DNA of 64,000 nt from contig SCMY01000017.1 of the NCBI GenBank assembly GCA_005502805.1, forward strand, positions 1 through 64,000, in the 5' to 3' direction. The first letter of the stretch is position 1. Every line of letters starts with the position of its first letter. The translations under genes and the position numbers were made by a program. This DNA is from Rhizobiales bacterium 2SD (GTDB lineage Bacteria > Pseudomonadota > Alphaproteobacteria > Rhizobiales > Beijerinckiaceae). Shown piece by piece: positions 1 through 7,807 of this stretch. The notes under the pieces were generated by a model. That model was not told where the DNA came from and made no database searches. It saw only the letters and a list, made by a program, of their open reading frames with translations.

Positions 1-60
1 GTGATCCTGCAGGGCGTGCTGAAGTCGCAGCTCGACATCGGCGACATCATCCTCGGCTGA
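1..60 (+). CDS. C-terminal end of a truncated gene, function unknown
   Basis: The first 60 bases read in frame 1 as 19 residues (ending in the motif SQLDIGDIILG) followed by TGA. The frame is open to the window edge, and a strong hairpin terminator lies 31 bases after the stop, so this is very probably the 3' end of a gene starting upstream of the window. Too little is visible to assign a family. Confidence 0.6.
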   Translation: MILQGVLKSQLDIGDIILG

Positions 61-91
61 GCGAAGGCCGGCATCGACCTCGCAACCTGCG

Positions 92-119
92 CCGCGCGGC
101 AACCGCCGCGCGGTTTTTT
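92..119 (+). terminator. Rho-independent terminator
   Basis: The 8-bp self-complementary arm CCGCGCGG occurs at 92-99 and again at 106-113 with a 6-base loop, followed directly by TTTTTT (114-119). This is a textbook intrinsic terminator for the gene ending at 60. Confidence 0.9.
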
Positions 120-225
120 GCTGCCAGCGGCGCCCCGGCGATTCTCATCCGGGACATGCGACGCGTTCCGTGTCACTACGGGCGGCGTGCTGGCCAAGCG
201 CTTTCGGCCACTGAATGGTCGCTTT

Positions 226-256
226 GGACTGCTTCGCTTCGCCTGCAATGACGGAA
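226..256. repeat. Short dispersed alphaproteobacterial repeat fragment
   Basis: Just before the HAD gene lies a sequence whose reverse strand would encode the spurious peptide VIAGEAKQSK. That peptide is a well-known signature of a short palindromic repeat scattered through Hyphomicrobiales genomes. Only one copy is visible here. It lies upstream of the chosen HAD start and supports starting that gene downstream of it. Confidence 0.45.
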
Positions 257-264
257 GGCCGCAG

Positions 265-963
265 TTGAAGACTCTCACCACCATCGGCTTCGATGCCGAC
301 GACACGCTCTGGCAGAACGAGCAGTTCTTCCGCCTGACGGAGGACCGTTTCGTCACGCTGCTCGGCGAGCATGGCGAGGCGGCCGAGATCTCCGGCAAGC
401 TGCTCGAGGCCGAGAAGCGCAACCTCTCCTTCTATGGTTTCGGCATCAAGGGCTTCACCCTCTCGATGATCGAGACCGCGCTCGAGGTCACACGCGGCCA
501 GGTGCCGCCGGCGGTCATCGGCGAGATTCTCGCAGCCGGTCGTGAGATGCTGCGCCATCCGGTCGAGACCCTGCCGCACGCGCAGGACACGCTCGCCGCG
601 CTCGCTGGGAACTACCGGCTGGTGCTGATCACCAAGGGCGATCTCTTCGATCAGGAGCGCAAGCTCGCCCAATCCGGTCTCGGCGACTTCTTCGACGCGG
701 TCGAGATCGTCAGCGACAAGAGCGCTGCGACCTATGAGAGGCTCTTCGCCCGGCATGGCAATGGGCCGGGGCGGGCGCTGATGGTCGGCAATTCACTGAA
801 GTCCGACATCGTCCCGGCGCTCGCAGCCGGCGCCTGGGCCGCGCATGTGCCGCATGAGCTGACCTGGGCGCTGGAGCACGCCGAGGAGCCGGCCGGGGAG
901 GCGCGCTTCCGTAAGCTTCCCGATCTCGGCGGGCTGGTCGATCTGGTGCGCGAGATCGGCTGA
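265..963 (+). CDS. HAD-superfamily hydrolase (probable phosphatase)
   Basis: The 232-residue protein begins LKTLTTIGFDADDTLW. DADDT (residues 10-14) is haloacid dehalogenase motif I, with the nucleophilic Asp at 10 and the acid/base Asp at 12. Motif II is near VLITKGD, the motif III Lys is in VSDKSAATYE, and motif IV is GNSLKSD. A helical cap lies between motifs I and II. The family hydrolyses small phosphomonoesters in the cytoplasm; the substrate cannot be read from sequence. The open frame extends upstream to 118, but that part has repeat sequence and no family similarity. The TTG at 265 follows GGAAGG by about 7 bases, so I start there. The gene stands alone. Confidence 0.85.
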   Translation: MKTLTTIGFDADDTLWQNEQFFRLTEDRFVTLLGEHGEAAEISGKLLEAEKRNLSFYGFGIKGFTLSMIETALEVTRGQVPPAVIGEILAAGREMLRHPVETLPHAQDTLAALAGNYRLVLITKGDLFDQERKLAQSGLGDFFDAVEIVSDKSAATYERLFARHGNGPGRALMVGNSLKSDIVPALAAGAWAAHVPHELTWALEHAEEPAGEARFRKLPDLGGLVDLVREIG

Positions 964-1190
964 AAGCGGGCGCTTCGGCCAGCAAACTGGACCCGCCTTG
1001 CAATTTGTGCTAGCTCCACCGATGTAAGACGAGATGCGGCCGGTTCTGGCCAATCCTCCGCGCGGGTATTCCGACCGGCGGGCCACTTCAGATCCACCAC
1101 ACGTCGATACAAGGCCATGGCAAGGCGTCCGCGCGTCCGGTCATGGGTTCCACGAATACGCGGATCTGAAGTGCAAGGATTAGTCCCGCT

Positions 1191-1400
1191 ATGAACAAGG
1201 GCACCGTCAAGTGGTTCAACGCCACCAAGGGCTACGGCTTCATCACCCCTGAGGCCGGCGGCCCGGACGTTTTCGTCCACATCAGCGCTGTCGAGCGCGC
1301 TGGCCTGCGCGAGCTGCGCGAAGGTCAGGTCGTCTCCTACGAGCTGATCGCCGATCGCAAGACCGGCAAGTCCTCGGCTGGCAACCTCGTCGCCGGCTGA
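1191..1400 (+). CDS. Cold-shock domain protein (CspA family)
   Basis: This 69-residue single cold-shock domain binds single-stranded RNA/DNA and acts as an RNA chaperone. RNP1 is KGYGFI at residues 13-18 and RNP2 is VFVHI at 27-31; the N-terminal KGTVKWFN is diagnostic. Length is normal for CspA. A 227-base leader with no other gene precedes the start. Such leaders control cold-shock genes post-transcriptionally in other bacteria, though no specific element can be identified here. A terminator at 1411 closes the gene. The next genes on the strand, an RNA helicase and an IF-1 paralogue, fit a cold/translation theme. Confidence 0.95.
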   Translation: MNKGTVKWFNATKGYGFITPEAGGPDVFVHISAVERAGLRELREGQVVSYELIADRKTGKSSAGNLVAG

Positions 1401-1410
1401 AGCTGATTTC

Positions 1411-1438
1411 GGGCGGACCATTCAAGGTCCGCCCGTTT
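1411..1438 (+). terminator. Rho-independent terminator after the cold-shock gene
   Basis: The 9-bp arms GGGCGGACC (1411-1419) and GGTCCGCCC (1426-1434) flank the loop ATTCAA and are followed by GTTT. The hairpin lies 11 bases after the stop codon. Confidence 0.8.
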
Positions 1439-1597
1439 CCAAGACGCGGGCATGAGGCCTGCGACACACGACATCCCCCGGCGCAGTGGCTAGCGGTTCG
1501 CCGGGCGGAAAGAGACCATGCGTAGACCGAGATGGCATGCCGAGGCGCTTCCGTTCACCACGTGCGCCCCACGTCATTCGGCTCAGAAAGACCTGAT

Positions 1598-3103
1598 TTG
1601 ACCAAATTCACCGACCTCGGCCTGGCCGAGCCGCTTCTCAAAGCGCTCGCCGCCGAAGGTTATGAGACGCCGACGCCGATCCAGGCGCAGGCGATCCCTT
1701 CCATTCGCGACGGTCGTGACCTGCTCGGAGCTGCCCAGACCGGCACCGGCAAGACCGCTGCGTTCTCGCTGCCCATGCTGCACCGGCTGCTGAACCAGCC
1801 GCGGCGCATGCAGCCGCGTTCTGTGCGCGCCCTGATCCTGTCGCCGACGCGCGAGCTTTCGGCCCAGATCGAGGCCAGCATCCGCAATTACGCCCAGTTC
1901 ACCTCGCTGAAGTCGACGGTGATCTTTGGCGGCGTGCCGGTGGGCAAGCAGATCCGCGCACTCGGCCAGCATGTCGACATCCTCGTCGCCACGCCCGGCC
2001 GCCTGCTCGATCTCGTCGATCAGCGTGCCGTCTCGCTGCGCGAGATCGAGTTCCTGGTGCTCGACGAAGCCGACCAGATGCTGGACCTCGGCTTCATCCA
2101 TGCGCTGCGCAAGATCGCGACGCTGATCCCGAAGCAGCGCCAGACGCTGCTGTTCTCGGCGACCATGCCGAAGGCGATCCGCGAGATCGCCCAGGCCTAT
2201 CTGACCGATCCCGTCGAGGTCGCGGTCGCGCCTGTCGCGACCACGGCCGAGAAGATCGAGCAGCGTGTCATCTTCACCGAACAGGGCCAGAAGCCGGCCT
2301 TGCTGGCGAAGACCTTGAGCGTTCCCGAGATGGAGCGCGCCATCGTCTTCACCCGCACCAAGCATGGCGCCGACAAGGTCGTGCGCCAGCTCGAGCAGGC
2401 CGGCATCAAGTCCGCCGCGATCCATGGCAACAAGAGCCAGGGCCAGCGCGAGCGGGCCCTTGGCGCCTTCCGTGACGGCGAATTGCGCATCCTGGTCGCG
2501 ACCGACATCGCCGCGCGCGGCATCGATGTCGACGGCATCAGCCATGTCGTCAATTTCGACCTGCCGAACGTGCCGGAGACCTACGTCCATCGCATCGGCC
2601 GCACCGCGCGCGCCGGCGCCTCGGGCCTCGCCATCGCCTTCTGCACGCCGGAAGAGCGTGGCGATCTCGCCGCGATCGAGAAGCTGACCAAGATTGCGCT
2701 CACTCCAGTCGGCGACGTGCCGTATTGGGATGGTCGCACTCCGAAGAAGCCGCCGCAGAACCGCGGCGGTCGTGGCCAGGGCCGCCCGCAGAACGGGCAG
2801 CAGCCCGGACAGGGGCAGCGTCGCGACGGTCGCGGTGCTCCGTCTCATGGCCGGGGCGGCCAGCGTCAGGAGCAGGGCGAGCGTCAGGCTCAGCCGCATC
2901 GCGAGCAGTCCCGTCCGAACCAGCCTCGCCAGCATCAGGCGCGTCCGGAGCAGCAGCGTCACGAGCGCCCTGCTCAGCGCCAGGATGGGGGCGGCGCACG
3001 AAAAGACGCGGTTTCCGGCAAGGAAGGACTTGGCGGCGTCGCGTTCTTGCAGCAAAGAACGGGACAACGACGCACCGGCGGCGGCGGGCGGCGCCCGAAC
3101 TGA
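1598..3103 (+). CDS. rhlE: DEAD-box ATP-dependent RNA helicase, RhlE type
   Basis: A 501-residue protein that unwinds short RNA duplexes with ATP, typically in ribosome assembly or RNA decay. Motif order from the start LTKFTDLGL: Q motif (TPIQ near 26-29), Walker A AQTGTGKT (46-53), PTREL (83-87), TPGR (132-135), DEAD (156-159), SAT (187-189) and HRIGRTARAG in the C-terminal RecA lobe. The last 110 or so residues are a low-complexity tail rich in Gly, Arg, Gln and Pro, typical of RhlE proteins and likely RNA-binding. The TTG at 1598 fits the family N-terminus; the upstream in-frame extension to 1532 has no family character. The IF-1 paralogue follows after 73 bases. Confidence 0.92.
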   Translation: MTKFTDLGLAEPLLKALAAEGYETPTPIQAQAIPSIRDGRDLLGAAQTGTGKTAAFSLPMLHRLLNQPRRMQPRSVRALILSPTRELSAQIEASIRNYAQFTSLKSTVIFGGVPVGKQIRALGQHVDILVATPGRLLDLVDQRAVSLREIEFLVLDEADQMLDLGFIHALRKIATLIPKQRQTLLFSATMPKAIREIAQAYLTDPVEVAVAPVATTAEKIEQRVIFTEQGQKPALLAKTLSVPEMERAIVFTRTKHGADKVVRQLEQAGIKSAAIHGNKSQGQRERALGAFRDGELRILVATDIAARGIDVDGISHVVNFDLPNVPETYVHRIGRTARAGASGLAIAFCTPEERGDLAAIEKLTKIALTPVGDVPYWDGRTPKKPPQNRGGRGQGRPQNGQQPGQGQRRDGRGAPSHGRGGQRQEQGERQAQPHREQSRPNQPRQHQARPEQQRHERPAQRQDGGGARKDAVSGKEGLGGVAFLQQRTGQRRTGGGGRRPN

Positions 3104-3176
3104 CAGGCGCCGTGATCGCTGGGGCTGAGCCTGGGAGGCTTGGCCCCGCGCCGAGGACAAGACGAAGGATCAGCGA

Positions 3177-3446
3177 ATGGCGAAAGAAGAACTGCTCGAA
3201 TTCGACGGCACCGTGGTCGAGGTGCTCCCTGACGGCAACTATCGGGTCAAGCTCGACAACGATCACGTCATCCTGGCCTATGCGGCCGGCAAGATGAAGA
3301 AGAACCGCATCCGCACCATCGCCGGCGATCGCGTCGTCGTGGAGATGTCGCCCTACGATCTCGACAGGGGCCGCATCAACTTCCGCCAGAAGACCGCCAG
3401 CCCCGGCCCGATGCCGCCGCGGCCGCAGAACTTCCGCCGGCGCTGA
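3177..3446 (+). CDS. infA: Translation initiation factor IF-1 (paralogue)
   Basis: An 89-residue S1/OB-fold protein starting MAKEELLEFDGTVVEVLPDG, with the IF-1 signatures AGKMKKNRIR and GDRVVVEMSPYDL. IF-1 occupies the ribosomal A site during initiation. Bacterial IF-1 is usually about 72 residues; here a basic, Pro-rich tail (PMPPRPQNFRRR) is added. Lys-Lys after AGKM and Asp-Gly in place of the usual Pro-Gly near the N-terminus suggest the second IF-1 copy found beside csp and DEAD-box genes in some Hyphomicrobiales rather than the sole housekeeping copy; that is inference. It lies downstream of rhlE and 5 bases before a small membrane-protein gene. Confidence 0.9.
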   Translation: MAKEELLEFDGTVVEVLPDGNYRVKLDNDHVILAYAAGKMKKNRIRTIAGDRVVVEMSPYDLDRGRINFRQKTASPGPMPPRPQNFRRR

Positions 3447-3451
3447 CATCC

Positions 3452-3721
3452 GTGCGCTTCAGCCGGCCCGAGCAATTCTTCATCGCGGCCGGAATCGGGC
3501 TCGGCGCGCTCGCCTCGCTCGCGGTCAATACGGGCTGGATCACCAAGGGCGGCGCCTTCCCGCCCTTCGTCTATGTGCTGCTGGCTCTCGCTCTGGTCGA
3601 GATCGTCGCTGGCTTCGCAACGAAGCAGCCGCCCGGCACGCTGTTCTCGATGCCTGCCCGCATCCTCGCCTTCGCACTCGGCGTCGGCGTTCTGATCCTG
3701 CTGACCGGCAGCCTGGCCTGA
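3452..3721 (+). CDS. Small integral membrane protein, unknown function
   Basis: An 89-residue protein starting at GTG, 5 bases after the IF-1 stop and probably co-transcribed with it. Three hydrophobic segments are visible, at about residues 8-29, 35-56 and 66-88, separated by short polar turns, which predicts a three-pass inner-membrane protein. I recognise no family and no catalytic motif. Confidence 0.7.
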   Translation: MRFSRPEQFFIAAGIGLGALASLAVNTGWITKGGAFPPFVYVLLALALVEIVAGFATKQPPGTLFSMPARILAFALGVGVLILLTGSLA

Positions 3722-3761
3722 ACTGGCAGCGACGTTTCAAGCTTCGGACATCATCCATTCG

Positions 3762-3858
3762 CGTCATGCTCGCCCCTGTGGCGAGCATCTACGTCTTGAA
3801 CGCCGCATTTGATGGCGACCGGATGACGTGGATGGCCGGGACAGGCCCGACCATGACG
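3762..3858. repeat. Four-way-junction intergenic repeat, copy A
   Basis: A 97-bp element folding into an outer stem CGTCAT/ATGACG (3762-3767 with 3853-3858) that encloses three back-to-back hairpins: GCTCGCC/GGCGAGC (3768-3774 with 3780-3786), ATCTACGTC/GACGTGGAT (3787-3795 with 3825-3833, one G-T pair) and GGCCGGG/CCCGACC (3834-3840 with 3846-3852, one mismatch). No unpaired base lies between helices. It is homologous to 42231-42323 and to 60196-60293 (inverted). Confidence 0.9.
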
Positions 3859-3901
3859 GGCAAGGCGGGTTACGCGACACTCCAGCGTTGATCCCGGGCA
3901 A

Positions 3902-3928
3902 GAAAAAAGCCCCGGCCGAAGCCGGGGC
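3902..3928 (-). terminator. Rho-independent terminator of the repeat-protein gene
   Basis: Arms GCCCCGGC (3909-3916) and GCCGGGGC (3921-3928) flank the loop CGAA. A run of six A's on the plus strand just before the stem is the T tract on the minus strand. It lies 51 bases beyond the stop codon at 3980. Confidence 0.9.
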
Positions 3929-3979
3929 GTGAGGTGTGTGTCCGTGGTGACAGGTACTACGAAGAAAAACTTGAAAAGC

Positions 3980-4600
3980 TCAGTAGCCGCTCCTGGCCCA
4001 GTATTGCGAACCCGGGCTGACCATGACCTGACGCTGACGCGTCGCGTATTCTGCCGGCACGGTCTCGTGCACGACCCGCGTCGCGCTGACCATGACGCGG
4101 CGGCTGCGCTCGCCATAAACGGCGGGAACCACGTCGTAGTCGACTGAAGCAGGTGAAACCTGGACGGTGCGCTGCTGATAGCCGTATTGCGCGGGGACAT
4201 CGACCCAGCAGCCGGTGGTCTGACCGTAAGCGTCACGGCTCACCTCCCAACGCCGGGTGGCCGGCGAGATCAGCACCTTTTCCGAGACGGTCCGGTACTG
4301 GGCCGGGATGTGGCGGGCGATGCGGCGCTCCGGCTGAACCATCACTTTCTCGGTGACGGTCTCGTATTGCGCCGGAACGACCCGCGAGAAGGTGCGTTCG
4401 GGGCGCACGACATAGCTCTCATCGACCGTGCCGTAGACCGGCGGCTTCGCGACCAGCTTGTAGCATGAGCCACCACCGCAGTTGCTGACGGGAGCCCGGT
4501 AGCAGGAGGAGGCGTAGCAGCCGCCAGCCATGGCCGGCGCGCCGAGGCCGACAAGGGCCGTGGTGGCGAGTGCCGAAAGCGAAAGAAGCCTGAACATCAT
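3980..4600 (-). CDS. Secreted protein with five PAxY-type repeats, unknown function
   Basis: A 206-residue protein with an N-terminal signal peptide (hydrophobic core LLSLSALATTALVGLG, likely cleavage after AMA), then a Cys-rich patch (GGCYASSCYR... NCGGGSCYK) and five imperfect repeats whose shared core is [V/I]PAxY followed by x-R/E-x-V-x-V-x-P: VVPAQYETVTEKVMVQPE, HIPAQYRTVSEKVLISPA, DVPAQYGYQQRTVQVSPA, VVPAVYGERSRRVMVSAT and TVPAEYATRQRQVMVSPG. The pattern suggests stacked beta hairpins. Related repeat proteins occur in Hyphomicrobiales, but I know of no established function. The ATG at 4600 follows a G-rich Shine-Dalgarno; an upstream in-frame TTG at 4612 is less likely. Confidence 0.8.
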   Translation of the reverse strand: MMFRLLSLSALATTALVGLGAPAMAGGCYASSCYRAPVSNCGGGSCYKLVAKPPVYGTVDESYVVRPERTFSRVVPAQYETVTEKVMVQPERRIARHIPAQYRTVSEKVLISPATRRWEVSRDAYGQTTGCWVDVPAQYGYQQRTVQVSPASVDYDVVPAVYGERSRRVMVSATRVVHETVPAEYATRQRQVMVSPGSQYWARSGY

Positions 4601-4845
4601 AGCTGACCCCAACCCTGCATTGCACAGCGCTGCCGCTGCGTCGTTGGAGTCAGGAAGCCCGAACTGATCTATGAAGACAAGGTTAACTGCAAAACAAGGT
4701 AAAATTAACCAGTTTTGCTCAGGTGGAGGCTATTCGCTCCGCCGCCGAACTGCCTGCCCGGCGAACGTGCTGCATGTGGCCGGGGCCACGCCGGACAGGC
4801 GTCATGCCTTGTCCGGCGGTAGGGTGGGTGCTTTCGCAACCGGGC
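4601..4845. other. Intergenic region without a recognisable gene
   Basis: These 245 bases separate two minus-strand genes. The AT-rich part near 4670-4715 probably holds the promoter of the repeat-protein gene, but no confident -35/-10 pair can be named. No coding frame shows family character. Confidence 0.4.
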
Positions 4846-5151
4846 TCAGTCGATCGCGCCCCGCTTCATACCGAAGCCTTCGATATAGCAGCTGCACGAG
4901 CTGTTGGCTGGCGCCGGCCTCGCTTCGCACGAGCCGCGCGAGGTCACGCAGACATCGCCGAAACGTTGGCGATAAGGCCTCTCGTAGCCATAGCGCGGGC
5001 GATCATAGCCATAGTAGGGCACCGGCGACCGGTCATAGTCGTAGTAGCGCGGCGCTGGGCGATAATAGGGATCGTAGTACTGGGCGTTCGCGCTGGTCGC
5101 GGACGAGATGGCCGCGCCGACGAGAGCGGCGAGAGCGAGCGTCCTGATCAT
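4846..5151 (-). CDS. Small secreted Tyr-rich protein with Cys-rich tail
   Basis: A 101-residue protein that begins MIRTLALAALVGAAISSAT with likely signal cleavage after ANA. The mature part is a Tyr/Arg/Pro-rich stretch (YYDPYYRPAPRYYDYDRS) of about 45 residues, followed by a tail with four or five cysteines (DVCVTSRGSCEAR... SSCSCYIEG) that could form disulfides in the periplasm. The start is set by an excellent Shine-Dalgarno, GGAGGACAGGC, before the ATG; the frame is open to 5244 but without function. I recognise no named family. Confidence 0.75.
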   Translation of the reverse strand: MIRTLALAALVGAAISSATSANAQYYDPYYRPAPRYYDYDRSPVPYYGYDRPRYGYERPYRQRFGDVCVTSRGSCEARPAPANSSCSCYIEGFGMKRGAID

Positions 5152-5296
5152 GCCTGTCCTCCTGGTTGCCCGGCAGCGCCGGGCGTGAATCCATTGGAGG
5201 CCAGGATAAGGGCCGTTCGATGAACGATGGCTGAGCACGGCCACAGTCCTGGCCGCGCGGCGAGAATGCGGGGTCAGGCGCCAGGGCTGCGTGAAT

Positions 5297-6340
5297 TCAG
5301 CTGCCGGCCTTCATGCTGGAGGCCCAGTAGTCCTTGACTTGCTTGACCAGCGTCTCCGGCAGCGGGACGTAGCCGAGCGCGGTCGCATCGTTGGCGCCGC
5401 TCTCAAAGGACAGGCGGAAGAAGTCGAGCACCTCCTGGGTGCGGCGCGTGCGCGGCTTCGGCACCAGAGCGAAGGTGGTGGCGACGATCGGATAGGCGTC
5501 CGCCCCGGGCGCATCGGTCAGCATCAGCGAGAAGTCCTTGGCCCTAGCCCATTCGGCGCTGACGGCGGCTGCCGAGAAGCTCGCCGGCTCCGGCTTGACG
5601 AAATTGCCGGCCTTGTTCTGGACCTGGGCATAGGCGAGGCCGGCGCGCACGACCTGGCCGAACTCGACATAGCCGATCGCGTTCTTGGTCCGCTTCACCG
5701 CCTCGGTGATGCCTTGCGTGCGCTCGGCGCCGGCGCCGACCGGCCAGGGAACCTGCGTGTTGACGCCGACCTTGTCGCGCCATTCCGGGCTCGCCTTGGC
5801 GAGGTAGTCGGTCCAGTTGAAGGTCGTGCCCGAGCCGTCCGAGCGGTAGATCACGCTGATCGGGGCGTCGGGCAGCTTGAGCTCGGGATTGGCGGCCTTG
5901 ATCGCCGGATCGGACCAGAGCTTGACCTTGCCGAGATAGATGTCGGCGAGGAGGGAACCGGTGAAGCGGATCTGGCCGGGGCCGACGCCATCGATGTTCA
6001 CCACCGGGACGATGCCGCCCATCACGATCGGGAACTGGATCAGCGCCGAGCGCTGCAATTCCTCGGAGGAGAGCGGCCGGTCGGAGGCGCCGAACTCGGC
6101 AGCGCGCTGGGTGACGCGAACCTCGCCGCCGAGCGAGCCGATCGGCTCATAATCGACGCCGATATCGAGCGGCGTCATCTCGGCGCCGTCGGACTTGGCG
6201 ACGCGATAGTTCTGCGCCCATTTGCCGATGATCGGGAAGGCGAAGCTCGAGCCCGCGCCGGTGATCGGCTCGGCTTGGGCAGGCGCCACGAATGAGGCGA
6301 GAAGAGCGCCGGCGACAGCCAGCTTGACCAGAAGCTTCAT
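5297..6340 (-). CDS. pstS: Phosphate ABC transporter substrate-binding protein
   Basis: A 347-residue periplasmic protein with a signal peptide (residues 1-23, ending APAQA) and PstS-type phosphate-binding motifs: GAGSSFAFP near residue 28, SDRPLSSEEL, and SDGSGTTFNWTDYL. PstS delivers phosphate to the PstCA permease. No pstC, pstA, pstB or phoU gene lies in this window, so this copy is separated from its transporter or serves another. The minus-strand gene stands between a Tyr-rich secreted protein and a CsbD-like protein. No Pho box was confidently recognised upstream. Confidence 0.9.
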   Translation of the reverse strand: MKLLVKLAVAGALLASFVAPAQAEPITGAGSSFAFPIIGKWAQNYRVAKSDGAEMTPLDIGVDYEPIGSLGGEVRVTQRAAEFGASDRPLSSEELQRSALIQFPIVMGGIVPVVNIDGVGPGQIRFTGSLLADIYLGKVKLWSDPAIKAANPELKLPDAPISVIYRSDGSGTTFNWTDYLAKASPEWRDKVGVNTQVPWPVGAGAERTQGITEAVKRTKNAIGYVEFGQVVRAGLAYAQVQNKAGNFVKPEPASFSAAAVSAEWARAKDFSLMLTDAPGADAYPIVATTFALVPKPRTRRTQEVLDFFRLSFESGANDATALGYVPLPETLVKQVKDYWASSMKAGS

Positions 6341-6430
6341 GCGTCCACCCACCCTGTCGAGCCCATGCGGGCCAAGATCAACGGGTTGACGCTAGGGCGG
6401 GGCGGTGACGGTGCGATGACGCGGCAAACG

Positions 6431-6465
6431 AAAGACCCCGCCGGTGTGACACGGCGGGGCCTTCC
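6431..6465. terminator. Hairpin terminator between csbD-like gene and pstS
   Basis: Arms CCCCGCCG (6436-6443) and CGGCGGGG (6452-6459) flank an 8-base loop. On the minus strand the stem is followed by TCTTTCGTTT, so it probably ends the CsbD-like transcript; a pyrimidine-rich stretch follows on the plus strand too. Confidence 0.65.
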
Positions 6466-6510
6466 TTCAGCAGTCATGCCGGCTTTGCAGCCTGCTTTGA
6501 CCGCGGGTCG

Positions 6511-6717
6511 TCAGTGCCAGGTCTGGCGGCCGTACCAGTCGTCGATGTCGCGACGGACACGGTCCTTCTCGATCCCATAGCGTTCCTGGATTTTGCCTTC
6601 GAGCTGGTCGCGCTTGCCGGCGATGACGTCGAGATCGTCATCGGTCAACTTGCCCCACTGCTCCTTGACCTTGCCCTTGAGCTGCTTCCAGTTTCCTTCG
6701 ACGCGATTCCAGTCCAT
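6511..6717 (-). CDS. CsbD-like stress-response protein
   Basis: A 68-residue hydrophilic protein starting MDWNRVEGNWKQLKGKVKEQ, the CsbD family signature, followed by WGKLTDDDLDVIAGKRDQLEGK. Family members are small, highly charged, abundant in stressed or stationary cells, and of unknown mechanism. Length is typical. The Shine-Dalgarno GGAGGAG lies about 7 bases before the ATG. It is monocistronic and ends at the hairpin near 6445. Confidence 0.92.
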   Translation of the reverse strand: MDWNRVEGNWKQLKGKVKEQWGKLTDDDLDVIAGKRDQLEGKIQERYGIEKDRVRRDIDDWYGRQTWH

Positions 6718-6821
6718 CGGACGCTCCTCCTGATCGTGAACGGTATGCTTGAACAACGCGCGGGCGGCCGAATGGTTCGGCAGAAGGCCGCTGCGCTTGC
6801 AAATACCGGCCCTGCAACTGT

Positions 6822-7736
6822 CTAGAAGTGCGCCCGGTTACGGACCGCGAGCCGGGCCCGCAGGCGCGGCGTCGCCCAGTCCAGGAAGGCGCGGACCTTC
6901 AGGCTGCGCAGTCCGCCCTCCGCATAGGCGAGACTGACCGGCAGAGGTGCTGGCGCGAACGCCTCCAGCACGGCTTCGAGGGCGCCTTGCCGAAGCTCGT
7001 CCTCGACCTGATAGGACAGCACGCGCACGAGGCCGAAACCGGCCACGGCCGCAGCGATCGCCGCAGCGGTCGAATTCACCGAGAGCCGCGGCCTGGGCTC
7101 CTCGCCGAGGGCGGGGTTGTCGCCGCGATAGCGCCATTCCGGGGTGATCGAAAAGCCGCGGAAGGAGATGCCGTCATGAGCCGCGAGGTCTTCCGGCGTC
7201 TGCGGCCTGCCGCGCCGGTCGAAATAGGCGGGACTGGCGCAGATCACGCGACGGACTTCGCCGACCTTCGCCGCGATGAGCCCGCCAGCATCGAGATGAC
7301 CAATCCGCACGGCGACGTCGATATGCTCGTCGGCGAGGTTGATCTGCCGGTCTTCGAGATGGAGCTTGAGCGAAATCTCCGGGTTCTCTTCCAGGAAGGC
7401 GAGGGTGACCGGCAAGACATGACGCTGGCCGAATAACGTGGGGGCGGTGACGCGCAGTTCTCCGCGAGGCGCGCTGTATTCGCCGGCGGCGATGCGCTCG
7501 GCCTCTTCGACCTGCTCGAGGATGCGCCGGCTGGCCTCGAGATAGGCGAGGCCAGCTTCGGTCAGCTCCGTCCCGCGCCGCGTGCGCAGCATCAGCTTGG
7601 CCCGCAGATGGCTTTCGAGATCGGCGATCCTGCGGCTGACGGTGGCGAGCGGCATGCGCAGCTTGCGCGCTGCTGCCGACAGGCTCCCGGCGTCAACCAC
7701 CGCGAGCAGAATTGCCATGGCGTCCAGCCGATCCAT
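6822..7736 (-). CDS. LysR-family transcriptional regulator
   Basis: A 304-residue protein starting MDRLDAMAILLAVVDAGSLS. The winged helix-turn-helix occupies residues 4-62 (SLSAAARKLRMPLATVSRRI) and the LysR substrate-binding domain about residues 90-295. It is divergent from the metallo-beta-lactamase-fold gene at 7867, across 130 bases holding two copies of a TCGGGAGG-TACCTC box; LysR proteins commonly control a divergent neighbour and themselves. The signal molecule is unknown. Confidence 0.92.
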   Translation of the reverse strand: MDRLDAMAILLAVVDAGSLSAAARKLRMPLATVSRRIADLESHLRAKLMLRTRRGTELTEAGLAYLEASRRILEQVEEAERIAAGEYSAPRGELRVTAPTLFGQRHVLPVTLAFLEENPEISLKLHLEDRQINLADEHIDVAVRIGHLDAGGLIAAKVGEVRRVICASPAYFDRRGRPQTPEDLAAHDGISFRGFSITPEWRYRGDNPALGEEPRPRLSVNSTAAAIAAAVAGFGLVRVLSYQVEDELRQGALEAVLEAFAPAPLPVSLAYAEGGLRSLKVRAFLDWATPRLRARLAVRNRAHF

Positions 7737-7750
7737 CAGCCTTCCATGTT

Positions 7751-7765
7751 TCGGGAGGGTACCTC
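7751..7765. promoter_or_regulatory. Putative LysR operator box 1
   Basis: TCGGGAGGGTACCTC, containing the inverted pair GAGG/CCTC. It is repeated almost exactly at 7792-7807 in the same divergent promoter region. Two matching boxes about 41 bases apart fit the recognition and activation sites of a LysR regulator. Confidence 0.5.
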
Positions 7766-7791
7766 TACAAGGTCTCCATAGCATCCGGTTA

Positions 7792-7807
7792 TCGGGAGGA
7801 ATACCTC
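7792..7807. promoter_or_regulatory. Putative LysR operator box 2
   Basis: TCGGGAGGAATACCTC, differing from box 1 by one inserted base in the centre while keeping the GAGG/CCTC arms. It lies 60 bases upstream of the metallo-hydrolase start. Confidence 0.5.

Noticed and set aside
1583..3160. 525-codon open frame on the strand opposite the RhlE helicase
   Set aside because: Its translation is Arg/Leu/Asp-rich low-information sequence with no family motif. It mirrors the codon pattern of the helicase, whose motifs are complete.
3751..4236. Open frame across junction repeat A
   Set aside because: It reads the repeat (giving the DVDARH...GEHD-type peptide that also appears at the other copies) and antisense of a real gene; it is not a protein gene.
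5297..6340. A Pho box upstream of pstS
   Set aside because: No pair of CTGTCAT-like direct repeats with 11-base spacing could be recognised in 6341-6510.
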